DNA of 64,000 nucleotides. Origin: Stenotrophomonas maltophilia. Its GTDB lineage: Bacteria; Pseudomonadota; Gammaproteobacteria; Xanthomonadales; Xanthomonadaceae. The translations under genes and the position numbers were made by a program. The stretch spans positions 881,692 through 945,691 of the forward strand of contig DEVL01000003.1 of assembly GCA_002363385.1 (NCBI GenBank), read 5' to 3'. A model generated the notes under the pieces. It ran no database searches, was not told where the DNA came from, and saw only the letters and a program-made list of their open reading frames with translations. Positions 29,606 through 41,100 of this stretch are shown here, piece by piece; within the stretch, counting starts at the first letter, position 1; every line of letters begins with the position of its first letter.

Positions 29606-30493
29606 TCAGCGGTCGTCGCGCAGCTCGCCGCCAGGCAGGAACACCCAGGTGCGGGTTACCTGGAGGATGTCGATCGCATCCTCGGTCTTGGGCAGCGGCG
29701 GGAACGGCTGTGCCAGGGTGATCACGCGCAGCGCGGTTTCATCCAGCAACGGCGTGCCGCTGGACTGCAGGATGCGGGCACTTTCCACTGTGCCATCGCG
29801 GCGCACACCGACGGTGATCACCACCTGGCCGCCGAGCCGGCGGGCGCGTGCCTCATCGGGGTAGTTCAGATTGCCGACGCGCTCGGCGCGGTCGACCCAC
29901 GCGCGCAGATAATTGGCATAGGCGTATTCGCGGGTACTGGCCGACACGAACTTGCGGTTCGGGCGTTTGGCGTACTGGGCCGAGCGCAGGTGCACTTCGG
30001 CGGCCAGCCGTGCCATCTCCACATCGCGCTGCTCTCGGGCCGTCATCGGTGCATCCGGGCGGGGTTGCTCGGGCAGCGGCTGGGGCTGCGCCTCGGCGAT
30101 GGTGTCGGTGCCATTGCGGCTGTTGACCACGCGGGTCTGCGGCGGCGGCACGCTGGCCGCCTCCTGGCGCTGCTGCGGGACCGGTGACAGCCCTGCCTGC
30201 GCCTGCGGCACGATCCCGGCCTGGTTGTCGCGCGGGCGCTGGGCCTTGTCGTGGTCGCCGCCGCCCTGCTGATTGGCCTGGGCCAGGAAATCGGCCTGCT
30301 TGGGCGTCAGCGGGGTTTGGGTCTGGCTGAAGATCACATCCAGGGTCGGCACCAGTGGCGCGTTGTCGCTCACCGCGAACCCGACCCCCAGGATCAACAG
30401 CGCATGCACGAGCACCGACAGCGTCAGGGTCGCGCCCAGGCGCTGGGATTCGCGCGCCTGCCACGTCGGGGCCGGGACGACGCTGGCACTCAT
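29606..30493 (-). CDS. tonB: TonB-type energy transducer
   Basis: A 295-residue TonB family protein. One membrane helix is near the N-terminus (LTLSVLVHALLILGVGFAV, about residues 22-41), followed by a Pro/Gln-rich linker and a C-terminal TonB domain (YPDEARARRLGGQVVITVGV, then LLDETALRVI and VTRTWVFLPGG). It passes the proton-motive force from ExbBD to outer-membrane receptors such as the one at 63085. The exbBD genes are not in this window. Its ATG overlaps the gshB stop as ATGA, so the two are translationally coupled, an arrangement common in this family. Confidence 0.88.
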   Translation of the reverse strand: MSASVVPAPTWQARESQRLGATLTLSVLVHALLILGVGFAVSDNAPLVPTLDVIFSQTQTPLTPKQADFLAQANQQGGGDHDKAQRPRDNQAGIVPQAQAGLSPVPQQRQEAASVPPPQTRVVNSRNGTDTIAEAQPQPLPEQPRPDAPMTAREQRDVEMARLAAEVHLRSAQYAKRPNRKFVSASTREYAYANYLRAWVDRAERVGNLNYPDEARARRLGGQVVITVGVRRDGTVESARILQSSGTPLLDETALRVITLAQPFPPLPKTEDAIDILQVTRTWVFLPGGELRDDR

Positions 30494-31440
30494 CGCGGCA
30501 GGCCGGCCTCGATCGCGTCGAACAGGGTGCCGGCGATGTTCAGCCCGAACTGGGCGTCGAGCTCGCGCACGCAGGTGGGGCTGGTGACGTTCACTTCGGT
30601 CAGGTAGTCACCGATCACGTCCAGGCCGACGAAGCGCATGCCGCGGCGCTTCATCTCCGGCCCGACCTGGGCGGCGATCCAGCGGTCGCGTTCGCTAAGA
30701 GGGCGGCCTTCGCCGCGGCCGCCGGCCGCCAGGTTGCCGCGGAACTCATCGCCCTGCGGAATGCGCGCCAGGCAGTAATCGACCGGCTCGCCATCGACCA
30801 GCAGGATGCGCTTGTCGCCGGCGGTGATGTCCGGGATGAACTTCTGCGCCAGAGCCAGCGTGCGCTCGCCGTTGGTCAGGGTTTCCAGGATCACGTTGAG
30901 GTTGGGGTCGCCGGTGCCGCTGCGGAAGATCGAGCGCCCGCCCATGCCATCGAGGGGCTTGAGCACCGCCTGGCCGTGTTCGAGCACGAAGGCCTTCAGG
31001 TCGGCGTTGCGGCGGCTGACCAGGGTCGGCGGGCAGCACTGCGGGAACAGCAGGGCGGCCAGCTTTTCGTTGTAGTCCCGCAGGCCCTGCGGGTCATTGA
31101 CCACCATTGCACCGGCCTGCTGGGCGACGCTGAGCACGTGGGTGTCGTAGATGAATTCAGCATCCACCGGTGGGTCCTTGCGCATCAGCACGACCTGGCC
31201 GGGGCCGAACACCGTCTGGCTGAACTCGCCCAGGGTGAACCAGTCGTTCTTGTCCTCGCGCACCTGCAGCGGTGCCGTGCGGGCGATGGCCTGGCCGTCG
31301 CGCAGTGCCAGCCCGCCGGGGCTGACGTAGTGCAGGGCATGGCCGCGGCGCTGGGCTTCGAGCAGCATCGCGAAGGTGGTGTCCTTGGCAATCTTGATAT
31401 GGGCGATGGGGTCCATCACCACGATGACATTCAACGGCAT
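30490..31440 (-). CDS. gshB: glutathione synthetase
   Basis: A 316-residue ATP-grasp ligase that joins gamma-glutamylcysteine and glycine to make glutathione in the cytoplasm. The N-terminus MPLNVIVVMDPIAHIKIAKD is typical. The ATP-grasp region contains VLKPLDGMGGRSIF, and the C-terminal region carries EVNVTSPTCVRELD. The ATG at 31440 was chosen because a longer frame to 31512 has no conserved residues. It is first in a gshB-tonB unit and divergent from pilG. Confidence 0.95.
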   Translation of the reverse strand: MPLNVIVVMDPIAHIKIAKDTTFAMLLEAQRRGHALHYVSPGGLALRDGQAIARTAPLQVREDKNDWFTLGEFSQTVFGPGQVVLMRKDPPVDAEFIYDTHVLSVAQQAGAMVVNDPQGLRDYNEKLAALLFPQCCPPTLVSRRNADLKAFVLEHGQAVLKPLDGMGGRSIFRSGTGDPNLNVILETLTNGERTLALAQKFIPDITAGDKRILLVDGEPVDYCLARIPQGDEFRGNLAAGGRGEGRPLSERDRWIAAQVGPEMKRRGMRFVGLDVIGDYLTEVNVTSPTCVRELDAQFGLNIAGTLFDAIEAGLPR

Positions 31441-31612
31441 GGTCGCAACCTGGCGGGCAGGCCGATGATGGTAGCGACAATGGCCGCCCAATGCCTGCCC
31501 CGGGCAGCGCAACGCAGTGTCCGGCCGGGCGGCGGGCTGCCCCGGGGTTTGCGCAGAATGCCCGGCGCCGGGCCAGCGGGAGGCGCTCGCGGCGGGGCCG
31601 GGATGGGGATGC

Positions 31613-31642
31613 TTGAAGCGCGCGCCGGTATTGGGATATAGA
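31613..31642 (+). promoter_or_regulatory. candidate sigma-70 promoter for the pil-chp operon
   Basis: TTGAAG (31613-31618) and TATAGA (31637-31642) are separated by 18 bases, about 55 bases before the pilG start. They lie in the 258-base divergent spacer with gshB. The call is by consensus and position only. Confidence 0.4.
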
Positions 31643-31698
31643 TACGCTTTCGCAGCGACGCCGGATCAGTGCACGCGTCGCGCGCTTGGGGAAAGGTA

Positions 31699-32100
31699 AT
31701 GACTGAATACATGGCTGCGGGTGGGGAACTCGCAGGGTTACGCGTGATGGTCATCGATGATTCGAAGACCATACGCAGGACGGCGGAAACACTGCTCAAG
31801 CGCGAAGGCTGCGAGGTGGTGACCGCGACCGATGGTTTCGAGGCGTTGGCCAAGATCGCCGACCAACAGCCGCAGATCATCTTCGTCGACATCATGATGC
31901 CGCGCCTGGATGGGTACCAGACCTGTGCGCTCATCAAGGGCAACCAGCTGTTCAAGTCGACGCCGGTGATCATGCTGTCGTCCAAGGACGGCCTGTTCGA
32001 CAAGGCGCGGGGGCGCATCGTCGGCTCGGAGCAGTACCTGACCAAGCCATTCACGCGTGAAGAACTGCTGGGTGCCATCCGCACATACGTCAACGCCTGA
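31699..32100 (+). CDS. pilG: twitching motility response regulator PilG
   Basis: A 133-residue single-domain receiver. VMVIDDSKTIRRTAE carries the acidic pair, IIFVDIMMPRLDGYQ the phosphoacceptor Asp, and YLTKPFTREE the conserved Lys. In Pseudomonas PilG is phosphorylated by ChpA and promotes pilus extension through the PilB motor. ATG at 31699 was chosen over 31711 because the product then begins like other PilG proteins, though the ribosome site sits close. It is the first gene of the pil-chp operon. Confidence 0.9.
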   Translation: MTEYMAAGGELAGLRVMVIDDSKTIRRTAETLLKREGCEVVTATDGFEALAKIADQQPQIIFVDIMMPRLDGYQTCALIKGNQLFKSTPVIMLSSKDGLFDKARGRIVGSEQYLTKPFTREELLGAIRTYVNA

Positions 32101-32118
32101 CCAGGGGGGAAAGGCACA

Positions 32119-32481
32119 ATGGCTCGAATCGTACTGATCGAGGATTCACCGACCGACCGTGCGGTGTTCACGCAGTGGTTGATCAAGGCCGGTCATGAAG
32201 TCCTGGAAGCGGACAACGCCGAGGACGGGCTCAAGCTCGTTCGCGAGCAGTCGCCGCAGCTGGTGCTGATGGACGTGGTGCTGCCGGGCATGAGTGGCTT
32301 CCAGGCCACCCGCGCGATGGCGCGCGATGCGGCGATCAAGCACATCCCGGTCGTCATCGTCAGCACCAAGGCGATGGAAACCGACAAGGCGTGGGGGCTG
32401 CGCCAGGGGGCGGCCGACTACATCGTCAAGCCGCCGCGCGAGGAGGAACTGATCGCGCGGATCAACCAGTTGGTGGTCTGA
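32119..32481 (+). CDS. pilH: twitching motility response regulator PilH
   Basis: A 120-residue receiver. LIEDSPTDRAVF carries the acidic pair, LVLMDVVLPGMSGFQ the Asp, VIVSTKAMETD the Ser/Thr switch, and YIVKPPREEE the conserved Lys. In Pseudomonas PilH opposes PilG, probably as a phosphate sink or through PilT-linked retraction. The gene is 18 bases after pilG with AGGGGGGAAAGG upstream, and its stop overlaps the pilI start as TGATG. Confidence 0.9.
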   Translation: MARIVLIEDSPTDRAVFTQWLIKAGHEVLEADNAEDGLKLVREQSPQLVLMDVVLPGMSGFQATRAMARDAAIKHIPVVIVSTKAMETDKAWGLRQGAADYIVKPPREEELIARINQLVV

Positions 32482-33011
32482 TGCGTTCTCCTTTCGACAT
32501 CCTCGAGGCTTACGAGCGGCGCAGTCTGGCCCATGCGGTGCAGCTGCCCGAGCGGCAGTTCTCGCAGGATCTGTGGCGTGGCGTGGGTTACCGCGTGGGC
32601 AAGCGGCGGCTGGTCTCGGACTTCCGTGAAGTGGTGGAAATCGTGCCGATGCCGCCGATCACCCCGGTGCCGGGCGCACAGCCGTGGCTGCTGGGCGTGG
32701 GCAACCTGCGCGGCAACCTGTTCCCGGTGGTGGACCTGAAGTACTTCCTGGAAGGCGAGCGCACCGTGCAGCAGGAAGGCCAGCGCGTGCTGATCATGCG
32801 CCAGGCCGGCGGCGACGTCGCGCTGACCATCGATGAACTGTTCGGCCAGCGCAGCTTCGAGCAGGACCAGGACACCGCTGCAGGCGATCTGGCGACCGGC
32901 CGCTATGCGCACTTCGTCGACCGCGCCTTCCACGGCGACGGTCATGACTGGGGCGTGTTCTCACTGTCGCTGCTGTCGCGTACCCCCGAATTCAGGCAGG
33001 CCGCGGCCTGA
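32481..33011 (+). CDS. pilI: CheW-like adaptor PilI
   Basis: A 176-residue CheW-domain protein. The conserved core is PWLLGVGNLRGNLFPVVDLKYFL, and it should couple the receptor PilJ to the kinase ChpA. The ATG at 32481 shares its first base with the pilH stop, so it is translationally coupled. A longer in-frame upstream start exists inside pilH but carries no domain residues. It has a 43-base gap to pilJ. Confidence 0.9.
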   Translation: MRSPFDILEAYERRSLAHAVQLPERQFSQDLWRGVGYRVGKRRLVSDFREVVEIVPMPPITPVPGAQPWLLGVGNLRGNLFPVVDLKYFLEGERTVQQEGQRVLIMRQAGGDVALTIDELFGQRSFEQDQDTAAGDLATGRYAHFVDRAFHGDGHDWGVFSLSLLSRTPEFRQAAA

Positions 33012-33054
33012 CCGCAGGCGCCTGTCTCTCCGTATTGAAGATCGAGGTTGAACG

Positions 33055-35091
33055 ATGAGTACTGCTTCGGAATCCGCCAAGGCCGGCAAGCTCGGCTCGG
33101 TGGGCACCAATTTCTGGCTCGGCCTGCTGGCCGTGTCGATGATCGTGTTCGGCGTCAACACCGGCGTGGCCACCTGGCAGGGCAGCCGCCTGGCCAGTGC
33201 AAGCACCGATGCGGCGAACCTGCAGGTGCTCTCGCAGCAGCTGGCCAACCAGGGTCGTGAAGCGGTCTCCGGCAACGCCCAGGCGTTCACTGCGTTCAAG
33301 CTGACCAAGACCGACATCGAAACCACCGTCAGCGCGCTGCAGGGCCGCTACGGTACCGAAACCAATGTCGCCGGCCCGCTCAATGCGCTGATCCAGACCT
33401 GGGAGCCGCTCGGCAAGAGCGCCGGGCAGCTGGTCGCCAGTGAACCGGCGGTGCTGGCCCTGGCGGGCAACGCCAACAACTTCGTCAACGGCGTGCCGGC
33501 ACTGCAGGCGCAGCTGAACGAAGTGGTCCGCGCGATGTCGGCCAGTGGCGCGCCGTCCTCGCAGGTCTACAACGCCCTGCAGCAGGTCGTGGTGGTCGGG
33601 TCCATGGCCCGCCGCGTGACGGAAATGCGCGCCGGTGGTGCCAACGCCGCTGCCGCGGGCGATGCACTGGCCCGCGACTCGGTCGTGTTCACCCAGGTGC
33701 TGGACGCGCTGCGCAACGGCAACGAAGAACTGGGCATCGCCCCGGTGCGCAACGGCCCGGCGCTGGCCGCGCTGGAGCAGTCGCAGAAGCAGTGGGACAC
33801 CATGAAGCAGGACGCCGATGCGATCCTGGCCAGTTCGCGCCAGCTCTTCGCGGCGCAGTCCTCGGCCGCGGCGCTGACCGGCGGCTCGGCTGACATGCTG
33901 CGCGACAGCAAGAAGCTGTTCGAGGCGTTCTCCTCCTTCGGCTCGCTGCGTGATACCCGCCTGTTCCCGAACTTCTGGCTGGGCGTGGTGTCCGGTGCGC
34001 TCTCGTTGATCGCCATCGTCGGCTTCGTCGGCAGCACCGTGCGCAGCCGCTCGCGCGAGCAGGAACTGCGTTACCAGACCCAGGTGGAGTACAACAGCCG
34101 CAACCAGCAGGCCATCATGCGGCTGCTGGACGAAATCAGCTCGCTGGGCGAAGGCGATCTGACGGTGAAGGCTTCGGTGACCGAGGACATGACCGGCGCC
34201 ATCGCCGACGCCATCAACTACGCCGTGGACGAGCTGCGCCACCTGGTGACCACGATCAACGACACCTCGGCCAAGGTTGCTGTGTCGACCCAGGAAACCC
34301 AGGCCACGGCAATGCAGCTGGCCGAAGCGGCCGGCCACCAGGCCAACCAGATCACCTCGGCCTCCGACCGCATCGGCGAAATTGCCTCGAGCATCGAGCA
34401 GGTGTCGCGCAACTCGGCTGAATCGGCCGACGTGGCGCAGCGCTCGGTGATCATCGCCGCCGAAGGTGCCGGCGTGGTGCGCGAGACGATCCAGGGCATG
34501 GACCAGATCCGCGACCAGATCCAGGAGACCTCCAAGCGCATCAAGCGCCTGGGTGAATCCTCGCAGGAGATCGGCTCGATCGTGGAACTGATCAACGACA
34601 TTTCCGAGCAGACCAACATCCTGGCATTGAACGCTGCGGTGCAGGCCGCCTCGGCCGGTGAGGCCGGTCGCGGCTTCGCGGTCGTGGCCGACGAAGTGCA
34701 GCGCCTGGCAGAACGTACCTCCGGTGCGACACGACGGATCGAGAACCTGGTGCAGGCCATTCAGGCCGATACCAATGAAGCGGTCAGCTCGATGGAGCAG
34801 ACCACGGCCGAAGTGGTCTCCGGCGCACGCCTGGCAGAAGACGCCGGTACCGCGCTGACCGAAATCGAGCGCGTCTCCAACGCACTGAACAACCTCATCA
34901 AGAACATCTCGATCGCTGCCCAGCAGCAGTCGGCCGCGGCATCGGACATCACCCGCACGATGGGCGTGATTCGTCAGATTACCGGCCAGACCTCGCAGGG
35001 CGCGGGACAGACCGCCGAGTCTATCGGCCACCTGGCACAGCTGGCGGCCGACCTGCGCCGCTCGGTTGCCGACTTCAAGCTGCCGGCGTGA
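33055..35091 (+). CDS. pilJ: methyl-accepting chemotaxis protein PilJ
   Basis: A 678-residue receptor. A first membrane helix is near residues 16-38 (TNFWLGLLAVSMIVFG) and a second near 302-325 (FWLGVVSGALSLIAIVG), bounding a helical periplasmic sensor region of about 260 residues. The cytoplasmic part has an HAMP-like segment and the MCP signalling tip at about residues 522-555 (LNAAVQAASAGEAGRGFAVV). PilJ senses contact or pilus retraction and controls ChpA. The C-terminus ends in LPA; no CheR-tethering pentapeptide is evident. See chpB for the state of the methylation machinery. Confidence 0.93.
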   Translation: MSTASESAKAGKLGSVGTNFWLGLLAVSMIVFGVNTGVATWQGSRLASASTDAANLQVLSQQLANQGREAVSGNAQAFTAFKLTKTDIETTVSALQGRYGTETNVAGPLNALIQTWEPLGKSAGQLVASEPAVLALAGNANNFVNGVPALQAQLNEVVRAMSASGAPSSQVYNALQQVVVVGSMARRVTEMRAGGANAAAAGDALARDSVVFTQVLDALRNGNEELGIAPVRNGPALAALEQSQKQWDTMKQDADAILASSRQLFAAQSSAAALTGGSADMLRDSKKLFEAFSSFGSLRDTRLFPNFWLGVVSGALSLIAIVGFVGSTVRSRSREQELRYQTQVEYNSRNQQAIMRLLDEISSLGEGDLTVKASVTEDMTGAIADAINYAVDELRHLVTTINDTSAKVAVSTQETQATAMQLAEAAGHQANQITSASDRIGEIASSIEQVSRNSAESADVAQRSVIIAAEGAGVVRETIQGMDQIRDQIQETSKRIKRLGESSQEIGSIVELINDISEQTNILALNAAVQAASAGEAGRGFAVVADEVQRLAERTSGATRRIENLVQAIQADTNEAVSSMEQTTAEVVSGARLAEDAGTALTEIERVSNALNNLIKNISIAAQQQSAAASDITRTMGVIRQITGQTSQGAGQTAESIGHLAQLAADLRRSVADFKLPA

Positions 35092-35185
35092 GCCACGGGC
35101 AGGGCGGAGAGGGAAGGAACAAGCAGATGATGCATCGCGAGAAATCACCGCACGCCATGTGCGCCGAGCTGCCGGGAGACCTGGC

Positions 35186-38100
35186 ATGAGCACGCTGCGC
35201 GATGCCATGAGCCACGCTGCGCTGGGCTGGGTCAAGCCGGAGCTGGACGAGACCCTGCGCCAGGTGCGCAACGAGGTCGAGTACTACGTGGACGACCCTG
35301 CCGACGGCAGCCGCATGCGCTTCTGCGCCGGGTACCTGCACCAGGTGCAGGGCACGCTGCGGATGGTCGAGCTGTACGCCCCGGCGATGGTGGCCGAGGA
35401 GCTGGAGCAGCTGGCCAACGCGATCGGTGCCGGTGAAGTGCCCGACCGCGACGAAGCCTGCGCCACGCTGATGCGTGGCAGCGTGCTGCTGCCCGACTAT
35501 CTGGAACGCCTGCAGAACGGTCACCGTGATATTCCGATCGTGTTGCTGCCGCTGCTCAACGACATCCGGTCGGCGCGTGCGGCGCCGGGCATCAATGAAA
35601 GCGTGCTGTTCGCCTTCGCGCCGGACAGCGCGAGCGCCACCGAAGCCGAACTCGACCATGCCCGCGGCAGCCTGAGCGGGCGCAACCGCGAGCTCCTCGA
35701 CACCGTCGGCAACGCAGTCAAGGAAGAGCTGCTGCGGATCAAGGACGCGCTGGACCTGCACCTGCGCACCGGCGGTGAGCCGGTGCAACTGCAGACCCAG
35801 GTCAACGAACTGGGTGCCGTGGCCGATACGCTGGGCATGATGGGCCTGGGCGTGGCCCGCGGCGTGGTCGTGCAGCAGCGTGACGCACTGCGCGATGTGG
35901 TCGAGGGCGTGCAGCAGATCGATGAAACGCTGCTGCTGGATATCGCCGGCGCGCTGCTGTACGTGGATGCCTCGCTGGATGACCAGGTCGCCCATCTGGG
36001 CGCCGGCGGCAGCGGCGAAGATGACCCGAGCGCCGCCGAAAACCGGCGCACGGTGGAAGTGTTGGCCCATGAGGCGATCGCCAACTTCGCGGCCGCCCGC
36101 GAGCACTTCGTGGCCTTCATCGAAACGAACTGGAACCACCAGCAGCTGCAGGAAGTGCCGCGCCTGCTCGGCGAGGTCGCCGGTGCGCTGCGCATGCTCG
36201 ATCTGACGGTGCCGGCCGACTACCTGCAGGGGGTGCGCCAGTACATCAGCGTGGAACTGCTGGGCAAGCAGCGTGTGCCGAGCGGTCGCCAGCTCGACAC
36301 CCTGGCCGACGCCATGGCCAGCCTGGAGTACTACCTCGAGGCCCTGCGCGAAGGCCGCGCGGGCCGCGACGAGATTCTGGACATCACCCGCAGCAGCCTG
36401 GAAACCCTGCGTTATTGGCCGCTGCCGGATGCCAACCAGCCCTCGGCCGATACCGGGCCGGGTGCACTGCCGGTGGCACCGGAACACATTGCGCTGACCC
36501 CGTGGGACGCGCCGGCCGCCGAGCCGATCGCGCTGGGTGTCACTGCCGGGATACCGCGCCCGGCCAACCTGCCGCCGCCGCTGCCGGACTTCACCTTCGA
36601 TCCGCCGCCGCAGCCGGCCACGACGCCTGTGGCCCCGCCGGCTGCGCTGGTGTTCGATGCGTCGACCGCGCCCGTTGCGGCCGATGCGCCGCAGTGGACC
36701 CTGGCCGGCAACAACGATGTGGACGAGCTGCCGACTTTCGCGCATTTCGATCCGATCATCGCCGAGGCCCCGGCAGGTGCCGGGTGGGGCGTGCCACCAG
36801 TGGTGTCCACGCCGGTGGCGGACGCCGCCGGGACTGAGTTTGATGCGACGCCGTCGGAACGCACCGACGATACCGACCCGGCCTTCCTGGAGATGCCTGC
36901 ATTCGTGGCGGACGGGACCGGGTTCGATCCGGTCGCAGCCGAGCACGAGGCGCTTCAGCTGAGCGACGAGCCGATCGAATTCACCTTCGATGAGCGGCTG
37001 GACAACGCCGATGACGTATTGTCGCTGCAGATCGACGATGCCGACTCGGTGGCAGCCGACGCCGAGCCTGTCGCCGGAACTGCCGCCGAATCCGCCTCCG
37101 AATCGGCGCATGACGACGCAGACGCCCACGCGCCCCCTACCTTCCTGCAGGACATCCCGGTCGCATCGGCGGACGAGAGTGACGACGTGTTGGCTGCGCC
37201 AGTTCCGACCTCGGGCGTGCAGGACGCGGTCATCCGCAAGATTGAGCTGGATGACGAATCGGTGCGGTTCCTGGCCGAGCTCGATGCTGCCGCCGCGCAG
37301 TTCCGCACGGAGGGTGTCGATCCTGTTGCCGCACCGATCACCGGCCTGACGACCGAGGTCGCGGCCATGACGACCGACGAGACCAGCATCGAGGCCGGGT
37401 TCGAGGACGATGGCGAGAACATCGACCAGGACATCCGCGAGGTCTTCATCGAAGAGTTCGACGAAGAGCTGGTGAATCTGGGCAATCTGCTCCCGGCCTG
37501 GCGCATCGCGCCGGACAACATGGACCGGCTGCGTCCGATCCGCCGGGTGTTCCACACCCTCAAGGGCAGCGGTCGCCTGGTGGGTGCACGCACCCTGGGA
37601 GAATTCAGCTGGAAGATCGAGGGCATGCTCAACCGCGTGCTCGATGGCAGCCGTCCGGCCTCGCCGGCGGTGGTGGCGCTGATCGGCCAGGCTTACGACG
37701 TCCTGCCGCAGCTCAACGCCGCGCTGCGTGATGGCAGCCGCGTGACCGCCGATCTGCAGGCCATGCAGGCGATCGCCGATCGCGTGGCGGCAGGCGAGGA
37801 GACCTTCCACGTGCCGCTGCAGCGCCCGGCCGTGGCACCGGTTGCCACCCTGCCGGATCCGGTGGCAGTCGATACGACGCCCGCGCCCGCGCCGGTGGTG
37901 GAGAGCACCCCGGCCAACATCGACAGCGTGCTGCGCGAGATCCTGGAAGCCGAGGTCGAGGTGCACCAGGCGACGCTGCAGGCCTGGCTGGACAGCGCGG
38001 CCGAGGTGCCGCAGCCGGTCACCGATGGCCTGCTGCGCGCCGTGCACACCATGAATGGCGCCTTCGCCATGACCGACGTGCCCGAGATCACCGCAGTCAC

Positions 38101-41100
38101 CGGTGCGGCGGAAAGCTACATCAAGCGCTCGCTGGCTGCCGATGCGCTGCCCAGCGACGCAGGTCTGCAGGCACTGGTGGAGACCTGCGCTGCCATCACC
38201 ACCACGATGGAGGCGCTGCAGGACGAAGCGCCCCGCGTCCCGGTCCAGCAGGCGCTCGCCGCCCGCCTGATCGCACTGGCCGATACGCTGCCCGAAGCGC
38301 GCTGGCCGGCGCTGGTCGATGACGAGCAGGACCTGGAGGAGGAGGCCTCGGCGCTGGACGTGACCGATGCCGATCACCTGGCGGAATGGGAGGCCGACGC
38401 GGCGGATGAGGGCAGCGACACCGACGAGGCCATCGTTGTTGAAGACGCCGCCGTCATTGACGAGCCAATCGTCGTTGAAGCGGCCATCGCTGACCACGCG
38501 CCGGCGTATGTGGAGGCGCCGGCTCTGGCAAGCATCGATGATGCGGCCGACGCAGACGCGCAGCAGGCGCTGATCGAAGCCGACGGTCTGACCCTGCTCG
38601 ACACGGGGGATACCGCCGATGTCGAGACCACGGCGGACGACGCGCTGGTCGCGGCGGAGCTGACCGGAACCGATGACCTGTCCGCCTACTTCGATGCCGA
38701 GCTGCCGACCTCGCCGGTGATCAGCGAGGTTCACGCCACGCCGGACACCACTGCCGAAGCGACCGATCTGGACTCGGTGCCTGCCGGTCTGGATGCCGTG
38801 GAACTCACCTCGGCCGACGACCTGTCGCGGTACTTCGATCGCCCTGCGCCCTCCGGACTGGCCGCCGATCCGGCGCCAAGCGCCAGCGACGCCGGAACCG
38901 TGCCAGCAGACGCCGTTGCGGTCGCCGTCGAAGAGACCGTCGAAGAGGCCGCTAATGATGTCGCCAATGACGGCTGGCGCGAGACCGACGAGACCGACGA
39001 GACCGACGACAACGCGCAGGCCCTGGACGACGTCCTGCCGCCGCCGCCGGCCTTCGGCGAGGTGGTGGATGCCCAGCAGGCCATTGACGATGGTCTGACC
39101 GTGTTGGACGCACCGGACGCCGAGGCGGCCGAGGACCTCGGCGTGCTCGGGCTGGATGCGGCTGCCGAGGCGCCGGTGGAACGGGATGCCTTTGCTGAGG
39201 CATTCGAAACCGCCCTGGCCGACAGCACCGATGCAGATGCGGATACGATCGACGAAGACACGACGGCACCCGCGCGCTTCTTCGAGCTCGAAGAGTCTCC
39301 GGCGCCGGCGCACGTCGTTCCGCAGCCTGCCAGCACCGTATTCGCGGCGGCAGCATCGGACGATGACGTTGAACTCGATGCAGGTGACGCCCTCGATTTC
39401 ACCCAGCTCGATCAGGAACTGGTCGACATCTTCGTGGAAGAAGGCAAGGACCTGCTCGACCACTGCGATGGGCTGATCAGCGAGCTCCGCGCCGCCCCAC
39501 AGGACCGCGACGTGATCGCCGGCCTGCAGCGCGATCTGCACACCCTCAAGGGTGGCGCACGCATGGCCGGCATCAATCCCATCGGTGATCTTGGCCACGG
39601 GATCGAGTCGTTGCTGGAGGCCGTTGCGGCCAACCGTACCGATATCGAGCGCAGCGATGTGCACCTGCTGGAGCGCGGTTTCGACCGTCTGCACCAGTTG
39701 CTGACCCGGACCGGCCAGCACCGTACCGTGGCCATGCCCGACGACCTGATCGCCGCCTTCGAGCGGCGCACCCAGGGCCGTGCCGAGCCGGAACAGATCG
39801 CGCCCGCCGAGCCGGCCCTTGCCGTCGGCGATGCCAAGGTTGAAGCGGCGATCGCCGCGCTCGTCGCCGCCCCGTTGTCCGCACCGGTACCGCTGGAGAC
39901 CGCCAGTGAAGACGACGGTCTGCCGCGTCCGCAGCAGGAACAGGTGCGTGTGCGCGCCGACCTGCTCGACCGCCTGGTCAACCATGCCGGTGAAGTGGCG
40001 ATCTACCGTTCGCGCCTGGAACAGCAGCTCGGCGCCTTCCGTGGGGCCATGGGCGAACTGGATCGCACCAACGCCCGTCTGCGCGATCAGCTGCGCCGAC
40101 TGGACCTGGAAACCGAAGCGCAGATCGTGGCCCGATACCAGCGTGAGCAGGACCAGGCCGATCACAAGTTCGATCCGCTGGAACTGGACCGCTTCTCCAC
40201 GCTGCAGCAGCTCAGCCGCGCGCTGAATGAATCGGCGGCCGATCTGGGCGGTCTGCAGGGTGTACTGGACGATCTTTCGCGTCAGTACGACGTGCTGCTG
40301 CAACAGCAGTCGCGCGTCAGTTCGGAACTGCAGGACGGCCTGATGCGCGCGCGCATGGTCCCGTTCGACGGCCTTGTGCCGCGTCTGCGCCGGGTCGTGC
40401 GCCAGGCCGGCCAGGACACCGGCAAGCAGGTCCACGTCACCCTGGAAGGCACCCACGGCGAACTGGACCGCAACGTCCTGGACCGCATGGTCGCACCGCT
40501 GGAACACATGCTGCGCAACTCGGTGGCCCATGGTCTGGAAACCCCGGAACAGCGTCGCGCCGCCGGCAAGCCGGAGGAAGGCGAGATTGCCATCCGGCTG
40601 CGACGCGAAGGCTCGGAAATCGTGCTGGAAGTGGCCGACGATGGTGCCGGGCTGGACCGCGAGGCGATCCGTCGCCGTGCCGAACAGCGTGGTCTGATCG
40701 CCGCCGATGCCGTGCTGGGCGATGCCGAGCTGGACGCAATGATCTTCTCGCCCGGCTTCAGCACCGCCGACCAGGTCAGCCAGCTGGCCGGTCGTGGCGT
40801 GGGCATGGACGTGGTGCACAACGAAGTGCGCCAGCTCGGCGGCTCGGTGGACATCCACTCCGTGCGCGGGCAGGGCGTTACTTTCACCCTGCGCCTGCCG
40901 CAGACGCTGGCCGTCACCCAGGCCGTGTTCGTGCAGATCGGTGAGACCACCTTCGCCGTACCGGTCGCCTCGGTCAGTGGTATCGGCCGGATCTCGCGCG
41001 AGCGCTTTGAAACCGCCAACGGTGGGTACCACTACGGCGGCGAAGAATTCGCCCTGCATGATCTGGGAACGTTGATCGGCCAGGCCCAGGCCCGCGCCGA